Shown: positions 25,914 to 36,637 of the stretch, one piece after another | How the letters are laid out: each line of letters opens with the position of its first letter | Numbering within the stretch: position 1 is the stretch's first letter | Assembly (NCBI RefSeq): GCF_003350925.1 | Contig: NZ_KZ857173.1 | Coordinates: 372,001 to 436,000 of the forward strand | Source of the DNA: Dyella tabacisoli | GTDB taxonomy: Bacteria > Pseudomonadota > Gammaproteobacteria > Xanthomonadales > Rhodanobacteraceae | Reading direction: 5' to 3' | Length of the DNA stretch: 64,000 nucleotides | The notes under the pieces: model-generated | The model's database searches: none | Told to the model about the DNA's origin: nothing | The model's input: only the letters and a program-made list of their open reading frames with translations | Made by a program: the position numbers and the translations under genes

Positions 25914-26161
25914 GCGTCGACGGCCTGTCGGTACCAGCGACACAGTGTACTGGCAGCCAGTGGCAATCGCGCCACAGAAGCTATCGCTCGCGTGGGCAAA
26001 TGTTAAAAGTGATAGAGGTCTCCGATTTATCTCTGCCTGAATGGCAAGTTCGCCAATTAACATCGCCCTAACGAGCACGTGACATGACGGCTTTATAGTC
26101 GAGCGCCTTGCGCAAGCCGGATGCCTGCGCCAGTCGATACGAAACCGCAGCGGAGCCTTCC

Positions 26162-26926
26162 TTGCACGTCGTACCGTTACCGGCGCTCGCCGACAATTAC
26201 ATCTGGATGCTGTACGACGACGCCGGCCAAGCGATCGTGGTCGATCCCAGCGAAGACGCGCCCGTCGAGGCCGCGCTCACCCAGCACAAGCTAACGCTGC
26301 GGGCGATCCTGCTGACCCATCACCATAACGATCACATTGATGGCGCAACGGCTTTGCGCGCACGCCATCACGTACCCGTATTCGCACCCAACGACGAGCG
26401 CATCGCGCAGGCCACTCAGCACGTCGGTGAAGGCGATCAAATTACACTCGATGCGCCGGCCGCACATTTTCGTGTCATGGCCATACCGGGTCACACACGC
26501 AGTCATATCGCCTATGTCGGTGAAGGCCTCCTGCTCTGCGGCGACACCCTGTTCAGCCTGGGCTGCGGACGACTCTTTGAAGGCACGCCGGCTCAAATGC
26601 TGAGCGCGCTGGATCGCCTTTCCGTGCTACCGCCAGACACGCAGGTGTGTTGTGGCCATGAATACACCGCTGCCAATGGCCGCTTTGCCCGAACGATTGA
26701 ACCGCATAATCGAGACTTGGCTACTCGCCTGCAACAGGTAGCCGCGTTACGCGCGCAAAACCGCCCCAGTCTGCCGGTATCTATCGCTGACGAGCGGGCC
26801 AGCAACCCTTTTCTACGCATCGACCACGACGCCGTCATCGCCTGGTGCAGGCAACACGGCGCTACCGATGACCGCGTCAGCCGCTTTGCGGCCCTGCGCG
26901 CAGCCAAGGATGTATTCCGCGAATGA
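26162..26926 (+). CDS. gloB: Hydroxyacylglutathione hydrolase (glyoxalase II)
   Basis: GloB hydrolyses S-lactoylglutathione to lactate and glutathione, the second step of methylglyoxal detoxification. The protein is 254 aa. The metallo-beta-lactamase metal motif THHHNDH is at residues 52-58, with GHTRSHIAYV, CGDTLFSLGCGRLFEG and CGHEYT downstream, all typical. The TTG at 26162 is chosen because GCGGAG lies 6 bases upstream and this gives the family's length. A TTG 54 bases earlier would add 18 unsupported residues. Its stop overlaps the mltD ATG. Confidence 0.94.
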   Translation: MHVVPLPALADNYIWMLYDDAGQAIVVDPSEDAPVEAALTQHKLTLRAILLTHHHNDHIDGATALRARHHVPVFAPNDERIAQATQHVGEGDQITLDAPAAHFRVMAIPGHTRSHIAYVGEGLLLCGDTLFSLGCGRLFEGTPAQMLSALDRLSVLPPDTQVCCGHEYTAANGRFARTIEPHNRDLATRLQQVAALRAQNRPSLPVSIADERASNPFLRIDHDAVIAWCRQHGATDDRVSRFAALRAAKDVFRE

Positions 26927-28158
26927 AAAGCCGATATCTACGCCCCCTGCCCCTGGCTTTGTCGATGCTATTGGCTGCGTGTGCCAGCACCCCAACTCAA
27001 TCGCCCCATGCACCGACCGTGCAGCCGCCGCAGTCCACCATCACGGACATTGATCACAGCGTGGGTGGCCCCGCAAAGCCGGAGCCTGCATCGGACGTCT
27101 GGGAACAACTGCGTAGCAGTTTCGCTATGAACGACTGCGATGCCGATCCAGCCATTATCGAATCGGCGCAACGCTACACCGCAAATCCAGAACGCTTCGA
27201 AACGCAGGTTCGCGAAATCTTGCCGCACCTGGCTTATGTTCAACAGATTGCGGCCAAACACGGCGTGGCCGGTGAGTTTGTGCTGCTGCCCTGGGTCGAG
27301 AGTCATTACCGCCCGATTCCGGGCAGCAAGAACAACCCTGCCGGCATGTGGCAAATCATGCCAGTCACTGCCAATGCCATGGGCATGCGCGTTGACAAGC
27401 GCTATGACGGCCGTCTGGATATGCCTGCCGCTACCGATGCCGTGATGACGTTGTTGCGTCGTTATCACGATGATCTGCAAGATTGGCGTCTGGCCGACTT
27501 TGCCTATAACGCCGGTGAGTTCGGCATACGCAAGATGGTCGAGCAACACGGTATGCCGGCCAACGAACCCGCCATACCGCGCCTGCCGGTAAAACGCATC
27601 ACTCGGGAGCACCTGATCAAGCTCTTGGCAATGGCTTGCGTGGTGCGCGAACCCGATCGCTTTCACGTGACCCTGCCCTCACTGCCTTCGGAGCAGCGCC
27701 TGGTCTCGGTCGACGTCGGTCGGTCCATGCCGATCGCCCAAGCCGCCAATCACGCAGGCATGTCCGTCGATGAAATAAAAAACCTCAATGCCGGGTTCCG
27801 CAATGGCTTTGTCGATACACAAGCGGCGGCATACCTCTTGCTGCCCAACAGCAAGGCAGAGAAATTTCGCCTGGCCTCATCGCAACCATCGAGCAACAAC
27901 GCTGACGAGCAGCAAACCTCGCTATTAGCCTTGTCCTCACCAGCTACGAATCAGGACGACTCGTCTTCACCGTCGACAGCCGCACACCAGGGCAAGAGCA
28001 AGAACAAAAGCAAGACTCACACCGTCAAGTCCGGTGAAAGCCTGTGGAATATCGCTCATCAGTATTCGGTAGACATCAAGCAACTGGAGCGCTGGAACAA
28101 CCTTCGCAGCCAAAAGCTCAAGCTTGGGCAAGTATTGAAGGTGAGTGAATCGAGCTGA
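26923..28158 (+). CDS. mltD: Membrane-bound lytic transglycosylase D, lipoprotein
   Basis: MltD cleaves peptidoglycan glycan strands from the periplasmic side of the outer membrane. The protein is 411 aa. The signal peptide ends in lipobox LLAAC (Cys20). The SLT domain at about 110-235 has catalytic E126 in WVESHYRP and the family block NPAGMWQIMP. One LysM repeat lies at the C-terminus (about 365-408, HTVKSGESLWNIAHQY); E. coli MltD has more. Between them lies a Ser/Asn/Lys-rich linker (about 315-365). The ATG overlaps the gloB TGA. Confidence 0.94.
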   Translation: MKSRYLRPLPLALSMLLAACASTPTQSPHAPTVQPPQSTITDIDHSVGGPAKPEPASDVWEQLRSSFAMNDCDADPAIIESAQRYTANPERFETQVREILPHLAYVQQIAAKHGVAGEFVLLPWVESHYRPIPGSKNNPAGMWQIMPVTANAMGMRVDKRYDGRLDMPAATDAVMTLLRRYHDDLQDWRLADFAYNAGEFGIRKMVEQHGMPANEPAIPRLPVKRITREHLIKLLAMACVVREPDRFHVTLPSLPSEQRLVSVDVGRSMPIAQAANHAGMSVDEIKNLNAGFRNGFVDTQAAAYLLLPNSKAEKFRLASSQPSSNNADEQQTSLLALSSPATNQDDSSSPSTAAHQGKSKNKSKTHTVKSGESLWNIAHQYSVDIKQLERWNNLRSQKLKLGQVLKVSESS

Positions 28159-28226
28159 GCTGGTTTTGCGGCTGCTAAACTCGCATGGCTGCGCCGTTCA
28201 GGCGCGTTTCTGCCTTCGGAGGACGC

Positions 28227-29009
28227 ATGGGATTCCTGCACGGTAAGCGCGCCCTTATTGTCGGCATTGCCAGCCAGCGCTCGATCGCCTGGGGCATCGC
28301 CAACGCCATGCATCGTGAAGGCGCGCAACTTGCCTTCACCTATCAGAACGATCGCCTCAAAGATCGGGTCGAGGAAGCCGCGAACAGCTTCGGCTCAAAC
28401 ATCGTGCTGCCATGTGATGTCGCCGAAGATGCGCAGATCGATACGATGTTTGCCGAGCTAGGTAAACACTGGGATGGCTTCGACATCCTCGTGCATTCGG
28501 TCGGTTTCGCGCCGCGCGAGGCGCTTCAGGGCCAATACCTGGATAACCTGACACGTGAGAGTTTCAGCATCGCTCACGACATCTCCAGCTACAGCCTGGC
28601 TGCACTGGCCAAAGCCGGACGGCCGCTGATGGCAGGCCGTGGCGGCGCCATCCTGACCCTCACCTATATCGGTGCAGAGCGTGCGTTGAGCAACTACAAC
28701 GTGATGGGCCTGGCCAAAGCCAGCCTCGAAGCCAACGTACGTTATCTGGCCTTCAATCTTGGACCGGAGGGCACCCGCGTGAATGCGATCTCGGCCGGCC
28801 CGATCAAGACTTTGGCCGCTGCCGGTATTGCGAATTTTCGCAATATGCTCGATCACGTCGATGAAAATGCACCGCTGCGCCGCAGTGTCACCATTGACGA
28901 AGTCGGCAATGTGGGCGCCTTCCTCTGTTCTGATCTCGCCTCGGGGATCACCGGTGAAATCACCTATGTCGATGCCGGCTATAACATCCTCGGAATGACC
29001 GGTATCTGA
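28227..29009 (+). CDS. fabI: Enoyl-[acyl-carrier-protein] reductase (NADH)
   Basis: FabI carries out the last reduction of each fatty-acid elongation cycle. The protein is 260 aa. The Rossmann segment [13 protein letters not shown] is at residues 13-25. The catalytic pair is Y157 and K164 in YNVMGLAK, with the expected spacing. The start has CGGAGG 6 bases upstream. It follows mltD by 68 bases and ends at a bidirectional terminator facing ppiD. The target-site region looks like an ordinary FabI. Confidence 0.97.
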   Translation: MGFLHGKRALIVGIASQRSIAWGIANAMHREGAQLAFTYQNDRLKDRVEEAANSFGSNIVLPCDVAEDAQIDTMFAELGKHWDGFDILVHSVGFAPREALQGQYLDNLTRESFSIAHDISSYSLAALAKAGRPLMAGRGGAILTLTYIGAERALSNYNVMGLAKASLEANVRYLAFNLGPEGTRVNAISAGPIKTLAAAGIANFRNMLDHVDENAPLRRSVTIDEVGNVGAFLCSDLASGITGEITYVDAGYNILGMTGI

Positions 29010-29028
29010 GGCTTGAAAGAATCCCAAA

Positions 29029-29053
29029 AAAAAGCGGCCATTGACCGCTTTTT
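29029..29053. terminator. Bidirectional terminator between fabI and ppiD
   Basis: The stem aaaaagcgg (29029-29037) / ccgcttttt (29045-29053) with a 7-base loop gives a T-run on either strand, between two convergent genes. Confidence 0.88.
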
Positions 29054-29073
29054 AATGTTGATCCAAGACCGGC

Positions 29074-30972
29074 TTACAAACGATCTTTTGCAATCTTGAT
29101 CGTAGTATTGGCCTTCAGCGAGTTGATGTACTCATGTGTCGCCAGGGTGCCATAGGCCTGCGCCATGTCACTACGCAGCCTGTCTCGCTCGGCAGGCGTG
29201 ATCTTCGACAAATCACCGTCCTGCACTTTGTCCACAGCCAATAGTGCGTAATTGCCATCGCGCGTCGCCACCACAGCGTACTGCGACTTGGCTGCCGCCG
29301 GGTGCGGCAGCAGGAAAGCCTTCTCAAGCAATTCCGCCGGCAATGCCTGCTGAATACGAGTCGCCTCGTTCACGCTTTGGACATTGGCGCCCATCGAAGC
29401 GACGACGGCTTTCATGTCCTCGCCTTTGACCAGCTTGGCCAGTAGATCATCGGCTCGCTGCTTTGCGGCGACAGCTACGCGGTCGTCGAGAATCTTCTGG
29501 CGAATCGAGTCCCGCACCTGAGCCAGCGGACGCGCTGCGGTAGGCACGTGCTTGTCGACGTGAATCACCACTGCATGATTGGAGCCAAGATCGATCAGGC
29601 TCGAATTATTGCCCTGCGCCAGCACCTCATCGGAGAACGCAGCCGCAGCTACTTTGGGGTTGGCCGCAATACCTTCCCCGCCCTGGCGGGAAAACAGCTC
29701 TGTCGACTTGATCGGCAGTTTCAATTCTTGCGCGGCGGATTCGAGCGAAGACGGATTCTGATAAGTCTTGTCAGCCAGCTTGCCGGCGACATCGTTGTAC
29801 ACGCGGTCATGCTCGGTAGCGGCAACCTCTTTGGCGATCTGCTCGCGTACTTCCTCAAAGGGCTTAGCCTGGCCGCTGCGCACGTCACGCAACCAGAGGA
29901 TGTGATAACCCTCGTCAGGCGACAGCACGGGCTTGGATACCTGCCCCTTCTGCAACGCGAAAAGCGCCTCATCGAAAGCCTGATTGGCCACGCCCTTTTC
30001 CAGCCAACCCAGGTCACCGCCCTGACGCTTGGAACCCAGGTCGTCCGAGTCCTGTTCGGCCAGCTTGGCGAAGTTACCCTCATTCGCCTCGGCTGCGACC
30101 TTCTCGGCCTTAGTCAAGGCCGCCTTCTGCTGCTCCGGCGTAGCGTTCTTCGGCACATTGATAAGAATATGCGAAACCAGCCGCTGCTCGGGTTGCGCAA
30201 AACGCTGCTTCTCCGCCTCGTAGCGTTTCTTCAACTCGTCGTCGGCGGGCTGCGTGTCAACTTTCAGGTCGGCGCCATTCACCTCAAGATACTTCACCGC
30301 GACCTGCTCGGGACTCATGAAGTCGGCTTGGTGTTCTTTATAGAACGCATCGATCTGCGCGTCGGTAACATTGCTATCGGTAAGCGCCGGGCGCGGCAAC
30401 ATGGCAAAGCGCAGATCACGGCGCTGCAAGCGCAAATTAAGAAAACGATCCATGTCTGCATCGGTAACGATGGTGCTGCCGATCAATGCTTCTGGCAGCA
30501 ACTGAATCGCCAGTTCGGAGCGCACGTCATTCTCAAACATCGCCGGCGTCTTGCCTTGCGTGGCAAGGGCCGCACGATACGTGTTCAAGTCGAACTGCCC
30601 ACTGACCTGGAAACCAGGAATCGAGGCGATGGTGTCGCGAATAGCCAGATCGGACACCTTCATGCCCAAATCATCATTGGCCTTGAGCAGCAATTGCTGG
30701 TCGATCATCGAGTCGAGCACGCGTTGCTTCATTTCAGGGCGCTCGTAAATACTCGTATCTGCCTGCTGCTCACCGGCTTGCTGGCGTAGCTGGTTCAAAC
30801 GAGCTTGAAACTGTTGCTGAGTGATCTCGTGCTTACCGACCTTGGCTACAAAAGTGTCGGTTTGCGCCATGAAATACGACTCAATGCCGAAAAAAGAAAC
30901 GGCAAAGACGCAAATGCCAAGAACGACGATGGACGGCCATCCGTGTAGCTTGTTACGCAATGCCTGCAACAT
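29074..30972 (-). CDS. ppiD: Peptidyl-prolyl cis-trans isomerase D (SurA-like chaperone)
   Basis: PpiD is an inner-membrane-anchored periplasmic chaperone near the SecYEG exit. The protein is 632 aa. One membrane anchor lies at about residues 14-33, followed by a SurA_N-like helical domain (about 40-230) that begins VGKHEITQQQFQARLNQLR, and a parvulin domain at about 260-360 with SHILI and the KGQVSKPVLSPDEGYHILWL block. The long C-terminal helical part is typical. The same order relative to hupB, lon, clpX, clpP and tig (tig-clpP-clpX-lon-hupB-ppiD) is known from E. coli; here two tRNAs lie between hupB and ppiD. Confidence 0.95.
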   Translation of the reverse strand: MLQALRNKLHGWPSIVVLGICVFAVSFFGIESYFMAQTDTFVAKVGKHEITQQQFQARLNQLRQQAGEQQADTSIYERPEMKQRVLDSMIDQQLLLKANDDLGMKVSDLAIRDTIASIPGFQVSGQFDLNTYRAALATQGKTPAMFENDVRSELAIQLLPEALIGSTIVTDADMDRFLNLRLQRRDLRFAMLPRPALTDSNVTDAQIDAFYKEHQADFMSPEQVAVKYLEVNGADLKVDTQPADDELKKRYEAEKQRFAQPEQRLVSHILINVPKNATPEQQKAALTKAEKVAAEANEGNFAKLAEQDSDDLGSKRQGGDLGWLEKGVANQAFDEALFALQKGQVSKPVLSPDEGYHILWLRDVRSGQAKPFEEVREQIAKEVAATEHDRVYNDVAGKLADKTYQNPSSLESAAQELKLPIKSTELFSRQGGEGIAANPKVAAAAFSDEVLAQGNNSSLIDLGSNHAVVIHVDKHVPTAARPLAQVRDSIRQKILDDRVAVAAKQRADDLLAKLVKGEDMKAVVASMGANVQSVNEATRIQQALPAELLEKAFLLPHPAAAKSQYAVVATRDGNYALLAVDKVQDGDLSKITPAERDRLRSDMAQAYGTLATHEYINSLKANTTIKIAKDRL

Positions 30973-31020
30973 GGGTGTGTTCTCGCGATCGTTATCCGGC
31001 GCTCAACGCGCCAACCGAAA

Positions 31021-31048
31021 ATAACAAGGGCGCCACACGGGCGCCCTT
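31021..31048 (-). terminator. Terminator after tRNA-Asp (minus)
   Basis: A 9-bp stem aagggcgcc (31026-31034) / ggcgccctt (31040-31048) is followed on the minus strand by GTTATTTTC, 8 bases beyond the tRNA. Confidence 0.75.
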
Positions 31049-31056
31049 GCGAACTG

Positions 31057-31133
31057 TGGCGGAGCGGACGGGACTCGAACCCGCGACCTCCGGCGTGACA
31101 GGCCAGCATTCTAACCGACTGAACTACCGCTCC
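31057..31133 (-). tRNA. tRNA-Asp (GTC), copy 2
   Basis: A 77-base cloverleaf with encoded CCA, identical to the plus-strand copy at 18566-18642. It lies 8 bases downstream of tRNA-Val and is presumably co-transcribed with it. Confidence 0.96.
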
Positions 31134-31141
31134 GCATTTTT

Positions 31142-31216
31142 TGGTGGATGCTGTAGGGATCGAACCTACGACCCTCGCCTTGTAAGGGCGACGCTCTACC
31201 GCTGAGCTAAGCATCC
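31142..31216 (-). tRNA. tRNA-Val (TAC)
   Basis: A 75-base cloverleaf with acceptor GGATGCT paired at the 3' end to AGCATCC, anticodon loop cttacaa giving TAC, and encoded CCA. It lies 18 bases after the hupB stop on the same strand, so hupB-valT-aspT may form one transcript. Confidence 0.95.
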
Positions 31217-31234
31217 AAACTAAGCGTAAGCCGC

Positions 31235-31507
31235 TTAGTTTAGGGCATCCTTCAAGGTCTTGCCAGCCTTAAAGGCCGGAACCTTCGAAGCCTTGATCTT
31301 GATCACTTCATTGGTACGCGGATTACGACCGGTACGAGCGGCGCGCTTGCGCACAGTGAAGGTACCGAAACCAACGACCGACACATCCTCACCCTTCTTC
31401 AGGGACTTCTGCACGGTCTCGAAGAAAGCTTCGAGCGCACGACCGGCATCGGCTTTCGTGAGTTCGGCTTTTTCGGCGATGGCATTGATCAGATCGGTTT
31501 TATTCAT
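31235..31507 (-). CDS. hupB: DNA-binding protein HU-beta
   Basis: HU bends and compacts DNA in the nucleoid. The protein is 90 aa, the exact family length. It begins [20 protein letters not shown], has [18 protein letters not shown] in the DNA-binding arm (about 46-63) and ends [21 protein letters not shown] lies upstream of the ATG. It sits downstream of lon, as in E. coli. Confidence 0.97.
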   Translation of the reverse strand: MNKTDLINAIAEKAELTKADAGRALEAFFETVQKSLKKGEDVSVVGFGTFTVRKRAARTGRNPRTNEVIKIKASKVPAFKAGKTLKDALN

Positions 31508-31844
31508 TGAGACACTCCCTTAAACGGTTATGCGGCCCGCGCAGTCAGTTGGGACAAGACAGCGCCGCCATGGATGATGGTTACCAGTAGCACCGCCTCG
31601 CGACCCCGCATCGCTGCGCTTCTAAAAGCGGCGCTAGGATTGCGGTGCCGCCTTTATACCAGTGCCCCCGAGGGTCCGCAATACAAGCTGCACCAAGGCT
31701 TTCAGGCCCATGCAGGTTAACCTGCTCACTTGCATTAAGTAGCGTGAGCCGTTACGCAAAATGTTCACGCGCACTAAACACTCCCGACGAAACAGGAGGC
31801 ATTTGCGCATGCCTCCTGCTCATTCATTCGAGTTACCTGCCGAC
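31508..31844. other. lon-hupB intergenic region
   Basis: About 337 bases without a gene. It holds the lon terminator candidate (31793-31818), a perfect 14-base palindrome gcaggttaacctgc (31712-31725) and the promoter region of hupB, in which I could not pick a convincing -35/-10 pair. No small coding frame with a ribosome-binding site was seen. Confidence 0.6.
31793..31818 (-). terminator. Probable terminator of lon
   Basis: A 10-bp perfect stem caggaggcat / atgcctcctg with a 6-base loop, 26 bases after the lon stop. It is followed on the minus strand by only TTTCG, so it is a weaker intrinsic terminator. Confidence 0.55.
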
Positions 31845-34364
31845 TCAGTGCGGCCTTACATGTGCCTCAGGCGACTCCTCTGCCGGCGTGTCAACGCTAG
31901 CGACAGCTTCGCTGTCCTTCGCCTGCAATGGCTGTAACGGACGCTCCAGGGCGATACCGAGCACTTCGTCGATCCAGCGCACCGGATGAATCTCCAGCGA
32001 GTCGGTGATGTTCTTCGGAATATCCGCCAGATCTTTCTTGTTTTCGTCGGGGATAATCACCGTCGTGATACCGCCACGGTGAGCAGCCAGCAGCTTTTCC
32101 TTGAGTCCGCCGATCGGCAACACACGCCCCCGCAAAGTGATCTCGCCAGTCATCGCCACTTCGGAGCGCACCGGCACCTTAGTGAGTGCGGAGACCAAGG
32201 CGGTACACATCGCAATGCCTGCACTGGGGCCGTCTTTCGGCGTAGCGCCTTCGGGCACATGAATATGCAGATCGAGCTTTTCGTGAAAAGCGGGGTCGAT
32301 GCCCAGGTGTTCGGCACGTGCGCGAACTACCGACAGGGCAGCCTGGATAGACTCTTTCATCACGTCGCCAAGCTGCCCGGTATTGACCAAGCGCCCCTTA
32401 CCGGCAACCACTGAAGCCTCGATGCTGAGCAATTCGCCGCCCACCTGAGTCCAAGCCAGGCCAGTCACCAGGCCCACCTCGTTTTGCAGCTCTTTGCGGC
32501 CAAAATCGAAGCGACGCACCCCCAGATAATGCTCAAGGTTGTCGGAATCGACCATGACGCGACCAGATGCGGATTTTGACTTGGCGGACGCCGACTTCGA
32601 TTTAGCCGTCTTTACGTCTGAAGCGCCAGCCTTGCTCTTGACCTTCTTCACCGCACCCAGCATCAACTCCTTGACTACCTTGCGACAGATCTTGGAAATT
32701 TCGCGCTCCAGATTACGCACGCCCGATTCGCGCGAGTAATAACGCACGATATCGCGTACGGCCTCTTCTGCCACGCTCAGCTCTTCCGGCTTCAGGCCGT
32801 TGGCTTTCAACTGCTTGGGCAACAGGTAGCGCAATGCGATCGCCAGTTTCTCGTCCTCGGTGTAACCGGGGATACGGATCACCTCCATACGATCCAGCAA
32901 CGGCCCGGGGATGTTCAACGAGTTAGCCGTGGCCACCCACATAACCTCGGAAAGATCCAGGTCGACCTCAAGGTAATGATCGTTGAATGCATGGTTCTGC
33001 TCTGGATCGAGCACTTCAAGCAGCGCAGAAGACGGATCGCCACGGAAATCCATCGACATCTTGTCGATCTCATCCAGCACGAATAGCGGATTCTTGGTGC
33101 CGATCTTGTTTATGTTCTGCACGATGCGGCCAGGCATCGAACCAATGTAGGTCCGTCGATGGCCACGAATCTCCGCCTCGTCCCGCACACCGCCAAGGCT
33201 CATGCGAACGAATTTACGATTGGTCGCCTTGGCGATCGACTGCCCGAGCGAGGTCTTACCCACACCCGGCGGACCGACCAGACACAGGATGGGCCCCTTC
33301 ATAACGCTCACGCGCTGCTGCACAGCAAGGTACTCAAGAATACGGTCCTTGACCTTTTCTAGACCGAAGTGATCCGCATCGAGCACCTCTTGCGCCAACT
33401 GCAGATCCTTACGCACCTTGCTGCGCTTTTTCCACGGCACGCCGATCAGCCAATCCAGATAGTTGCGCACGACAGTGGCCTCAGCCGACATCGGCGACAT
33501 CTGGCGAAGCTTGCCAAACTCCTGCCGAGCCTTGGTCAGCACGGCTTTAGGCATGCCGGATGACTCGATTTTCTTTTGCAGCTCTTCGATTTCGTTCGGG
33601 CCATCCTCGCTCTCGCCGAGCTCCTTCTGGATCGCCTTCATCTGCTCGTTGAGGTAGTACTCGCGCTGGCTTTTTTCCATCTGCGACTTCACCCGGCCGC
33701 GGATACGCTTTTCTACCTGCTGCAAATCCATTTCGCCATCGACCAAACCAATAAGCAGCTCAAGGCGCTGCCCGACATCGGCGGTCTCCAGCACCTTCTG
33801 CTTATCGGCCATCCGCACCGAAAGATGCGCGGCGATGGAATCGGCCAGGCGCGACGGGTCATCGATGCCGGACAAGGTCGCCAATACTTCGGGCGGCAAT
33901 TTGCGGCTCTGCTTGACCAACTGCTCGAACAACGAAATCAAGGTGCGCGAGACCACATCCAGCTCGCGCTCTTTCGTGTTGTATACCGATTCGATGACGT
34001 GCGAGTTGGCGGTGAGCATGCCGCCGTCTTCGTGATAATTCTCGATGGTGACGCGCGACTGACCTTCGACCAGCACCTTGACCGTGCCGTCCGGCAGCTT
34101 AAGTAGCTGCAGCACGCTTGCAAGCGTGCCGATCTGATGCAGATCTTTGATCTCAGGGTCGTCGATGTCCGGACTCTTCTGTGCCACCAGCAGAATCTGC
34201 CGCTCGCCTTCCATGGCACGCTCAAGCGCACGCATCGACTTATCACGGCCCACGAACAGCGGAATAACCATGTGGGGATAGACCACCACGTCACGCAAGG
34301 GCAACACAGGCAAAGCATCCAGCGTGGCGCCGGTAGCTACGGGAAGGGAGGCAATTTTTGCCAT
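31845..34364 (-). CDS. lon: ATP-dependent protease Lon
   Basis: Lon is the AAA+ serine protease that degrades misfolded and regulatory cytoplasmic proteins. The protein is 839 aa (E. coli 784). The N-terminal substrate domain covers about 15-210, the AAA+ domain has Walker A GPPGVGKT near 365, and the protease domain carries the Ser-Lys dyad S714 (DGPSAGIAM) and K757 ([10 protein letters not shown]). Two extras explain the length: a Lys/Ser/Ala-rich linker at about 572-604, between the AAA+ and protease domains, and a longer acidic C-terminal tail. GAGGGA precedes the ATG. It lies downstream of clpX behind a terminator, so it has its own promoter. Confidence 0.97.
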   Translation of the reverse strand: MAKIASLPVATGATLDALPVLPLRDVVVYPHMVIPLFVGRDKSMRALERAMEGERQILLVAQKSPDIDDPEIKDLHQIGTLASVLQLLKLPDGTVKVLVEGQSRVTIENYHEDGGMLTANSHVIESVYNTKERELDVVSRTLISLFEQLVKQSRKLPPEVLATLSGIDDPSRLADSIAAHLSVRMADKQKVLETADVGQRLELLIGLVDGEMDLQQVEKRIRGRVKSQMEKSQREYYLNEQMKAIQKELGESEDGPNEIEELQKKIESSGMPKAVLTKARQEFGKLRQMSPMSAEATVVRNYLDWLIGVPWKKRSKVRKDLQLAQEVLDADHFGLEKVKDRILEYLAVQQRVSVMKGPILCLVGPPGVGKTSLGQSIAKATNRKFVRMSLGGVRDEAEIRGHRRTYIGSMPGRIVQNINKIGTKNPLFVLDEIDKMSMDFRGDPSSALLEVLDPEQNHAFNDHYLEVDLDLSEVMWVATANSLNIPGPLLDRMEVIRIPGYTEDEKLAIALRYLLPKQLKANGLKPEELSVAEEAVRDIVRYYSRESGVRNLEREISKICRKVVKELMLGAVKKVKSKAGASDVKTAKSKSASAKSKSASGRVMVDSDNLEHYLGVRRFDFGRKELQNEVGLVTGLAWTQVGGELLSIEASVVAGKGRLVNTGQLGDVMKESIQAALSVVRARAEHLGIDPAFHEKLDLHIHVPEGATPKDGPSAGIAMCTALVSALTKVPVRSEVAMTGEITLRGRVLPIGGLKEKLLAAHRGGITTVIIPDENKKDLADIPKNITDSLEIHPVRWIDEVLGIALERPLQPLQAKDSEAVASVDTPAEESPEAHVRPH

Positions 34365-34477
34365 GAAGAATTTCCCTCAAGGGAGTGAATCGGGTACGCC
34401 TCGACACTGCGCCGGAGGCATTGATACGTCAAGTGGAGGCAACCACACCCGCACACAAGTGCAAGCAGCGGTCATGA

Positions 34478-34509
34478 AAAAAAACGGCCCCGACGCTTAC
34501 GCCGGGGCC
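34478..34509 (-). terminator. Terminator of clpX
   Basis: The stem ggccccg (34486-34492) / cggggcc (34503-34509) with a structured loop is followed on the minus strand by a run of eight T, 30 bases after the clpX stop. Confidence 0.92.
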
Positions 34510-34539
34510 ATCTTAATTCGGCAAAACTTTAACCGGAGT

Positions 34540-35835
34540 TCAGGCAGCGTCACCACCGTCGGCCGCGATACGCTGCTGTTGCAGGTTGCCGCGGTAGATC
34601 AGATAGGGCTCAGCCTGGCCGTCGATCACGGCATCGTCCACAACCACCTTGCTGACATGCTCCAGTGACGGCAGCTCGTACATAGTTTCAAGCAATACTT
34701 GTTCAAGAATCGTGCGCAGGCCGCGTGCACCGGTCTTGCGCTTAAGCGCTTTACGGGCAATGGCTTGCAGCGCCTCGGGGCGGAATTCCAGCTCCACTCC
34801 CTCCATCTCGAACAGCTTCTTGAACTGCTTGGTGACCGCGTTCTTCGGCTCAGTAAGAATCTTCACCAAAGCCGGCTCATCCAGCTCATCCAGCGTCGCC
34901 ACCACCGGCAGGCGGCCGACAAACTCCGGAATCAACCCATAACGCACTAAATCGGACGGCTCGACATCGGCCAGTACCTTACCGAGGTTCTCGGTGCGCT
35001 CCTTACTGCGCACCTCAGCCGAGAAGCCGATGCTGGTGTTCTCGGAACGCTGCTGAATGACCTTTTCCAGCCCGGCAAACGCGCCGCCGCACATGAACAA
35101 GATGTTCTTGGTGTCCACTTGCAGGAATTCCTGCTGCGGATGCTTACGCCCGCCCTGCGGCGGCACCGAAGCCAACGTGCCCTCAATCAGCTTGAGCAGT
35201 GCCTGCTGCACACCCTCGCCAGAGACGTCGCGAGTGATCGACGGGTTTTCGCTCTTGCGGGAAATCTTGTCGATTTCGTCGATGTAGACAATGCCTGACT
35301 GCGCCTTGTCGACGTCGTAATCGCACTTCTGCAGCAGCTTCTGAATAATGTTTTCGACATCCTCGCCCACATAACCAGCTTCGGTGAGCGTGGTGGCATC
35401 GGCGATGGTGAACGGCACATTGAGCAGGCGCGCCAGCGTTTCGGCCAGCAAAGTCTTGCCTGTACCGGTCGGGCCGATCAGCAGAATGTTGGACTTGCCC
35501 AGCTCGATGTCGTCGCTTTTCTGCCGCGACTCGATGCGCTTGTAGTGGTTGTACACCGCCACCGCCAACGCTTTTTTGGCACGGGTCTGGCCGACCACGT
35601 ACTGGTCGAGCGTTTCCATGATTTCTTTGGGCTTGGGTAGCTGGGTACGCCCGGAGGCGGCCTTTTCCTCAAGCTCTTCACGGATGATGTCGTTGCAAAG
35701 CTCTACGCACTCATCGCAGATGAACACGGACGGACCCGCGATCAGCTTGCGCACTTCATGCTGGCTCTTGCCGCAGAAAGAGCAGTAGAGAATCTTGCCG
35801 CTGTCGTTGGAACGGCCCTGCCGCTCGTCGCTCAT
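34540..35835 (-). CDS. clpX: ATP-dependent Clp protease ATP-binding subunit ClpX
   Basis: ClpX unfolds substrates and feeds them to ClpP. The protein is 431 aa. The zinc-binding domain has C18, C21, C40 and C43 ([18 protein letters not shown]). Walker A GPTGTGKT lies near residue 122, Walker B is in [10 protein letters not shown], and the sensor and IGF-type loops lie in the expected places. The frame is open further upstream, but MSDERQG at 35835 matches the family N-terminus. It follows clpP by 106 bases. Confidence 0.97.
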   Translation of the reverse strand: MSDERQGRSNDSGKILYCSFCGKSQHEVRKLIAGPSVFICDECVELCNDIIREELEEKAASGRTQLPKPKEIMETLDQYVVGQTRAKKALAVAVYNHYKRIESRQKSDDIELGKSNILLIGPTGTGKTLLAETLARLLNVPFTIADATTLTEAGYVGEDVENIIQKLLQKCDYDVDKAQSGIVYIDEIDKISRKSENPSITRDVSGEGVQQALLKLIEGTLASVPPQGGRKHPQQEFLQVDTKNILFMCGGAFAGLEKVIQQRSENTSIGFSAEVRSKERTENLGKVLADVEPSDLVRYGLIPEFVGRLPVVATLDELDEPALVKILTEPKNAVTKQFKKLFEMEGVELEFRPEALQAIARKALKRKTGARGLRTILEQVLLETMYELPSLEHVSKVVVDDAVIDGQAEPYLIYRGNLQQQRIAADGGDAA

Positions 35836-35941
35836 GCTTTCGATCCTGCTGGTAAATCCATTGCGAGGCGAGAATAGCACAGGGTTTCGCGTCTGCATTC
35901 AAACGCGAAACCCATGGCTTTACTAGCCGAGAGAGCCCGTA

Positions 35942-36571
35942 TCAGGCCGATTTGACCGTCTCGACGGCGCGGCGATCCAGTACTGAATCGATCAGACCGT
36001 ACTCACGGGCGGCTTCAGCGCTCATGAAACGGTCACGCTCCATGTCCCGTTCGATCTTATCCAGCGGCTGGCCGGTATGGTCCACGTAAATCTGGTTCAA
36101 CCGGCGACGCAGGTAAAGGATCTCCTGCGCCTGGATCTCGATATCGGTCGCCTGGCCGCGCGCACCGCCCGAAGGCTGATGAATCATGACGCGCGAGTTG
36201 GGCAGCGAGTAACGCTTGCCCTTGGCGCCCGCCATCAGCAGCAACGATGCTGCACTGCAAGCTTGACCAATGCACATCGTGCTGACGTCGGGCTTGATGA
36301 ACTGCATGGTGTCGTAGATGGCCATTCCGGCGGTAACCGCACCGCCCGGGCTGTTGATATACAGATTGATGTCCTTATCCGGGTTCTCGGACTCCAGGAA
36401 CAGCATCTGTGCCACCAATACGTTGGCGACCTGATCGTTCACCTCACCGACCAGAAAAATCACCCGCTCCTTCAGTAGGCGCGAGTAAATGTCATATGAC
36501 CGCTCGCCGCGAGCAGTCTGCTCGACGACGATAGGCACCAAGTTGAGGTTCTGGATTTGATCCATGGCCAT
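35942..36571 (-). CDS. clpP: ATP-dependent Clp protease proteolytic subunit ClpP
   Basis: The serine protease chamber of ClpXP and ClpAP. The protein is 209 aa. The catalytic S106 is in [12 protein letters not shown]131 in VMIHQPSGG, and the aspartate lies in the [11 protein letters not shown] segment. A short N-terminal propeptide precedes the [19 protein letters not shown] block. Two in-frame ATGs lie close together (36571, 36565). It follows tig by 66 bases. Confidence 0.97.
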   Translation of the reverse strand: MAMDQIQNLNLVPIVVEQTARGERSYDIYSRLLKERVIFLVGEVNDQVANVLVAQMLFLESENPDKDINLYINSPGGAVTAGMAIYDTMQFIKPDVSTMCIGQACSAASLLLMAGAKGKRYSLPNSRVMIHQPSGGARGQATDIEIQAQEILYLRRRLNQIYVDHTGQPLDKIERDMERDRFMSAEAAREYGLIDSVLDRRAVETVKSA

Positions 36572-36637
36572 GCTTGCGGCTCTCCGGTTGATGGGCCTGA
36601 CGTACGACCTGATGGGATCAGTTCTTGTGAACCTGGC

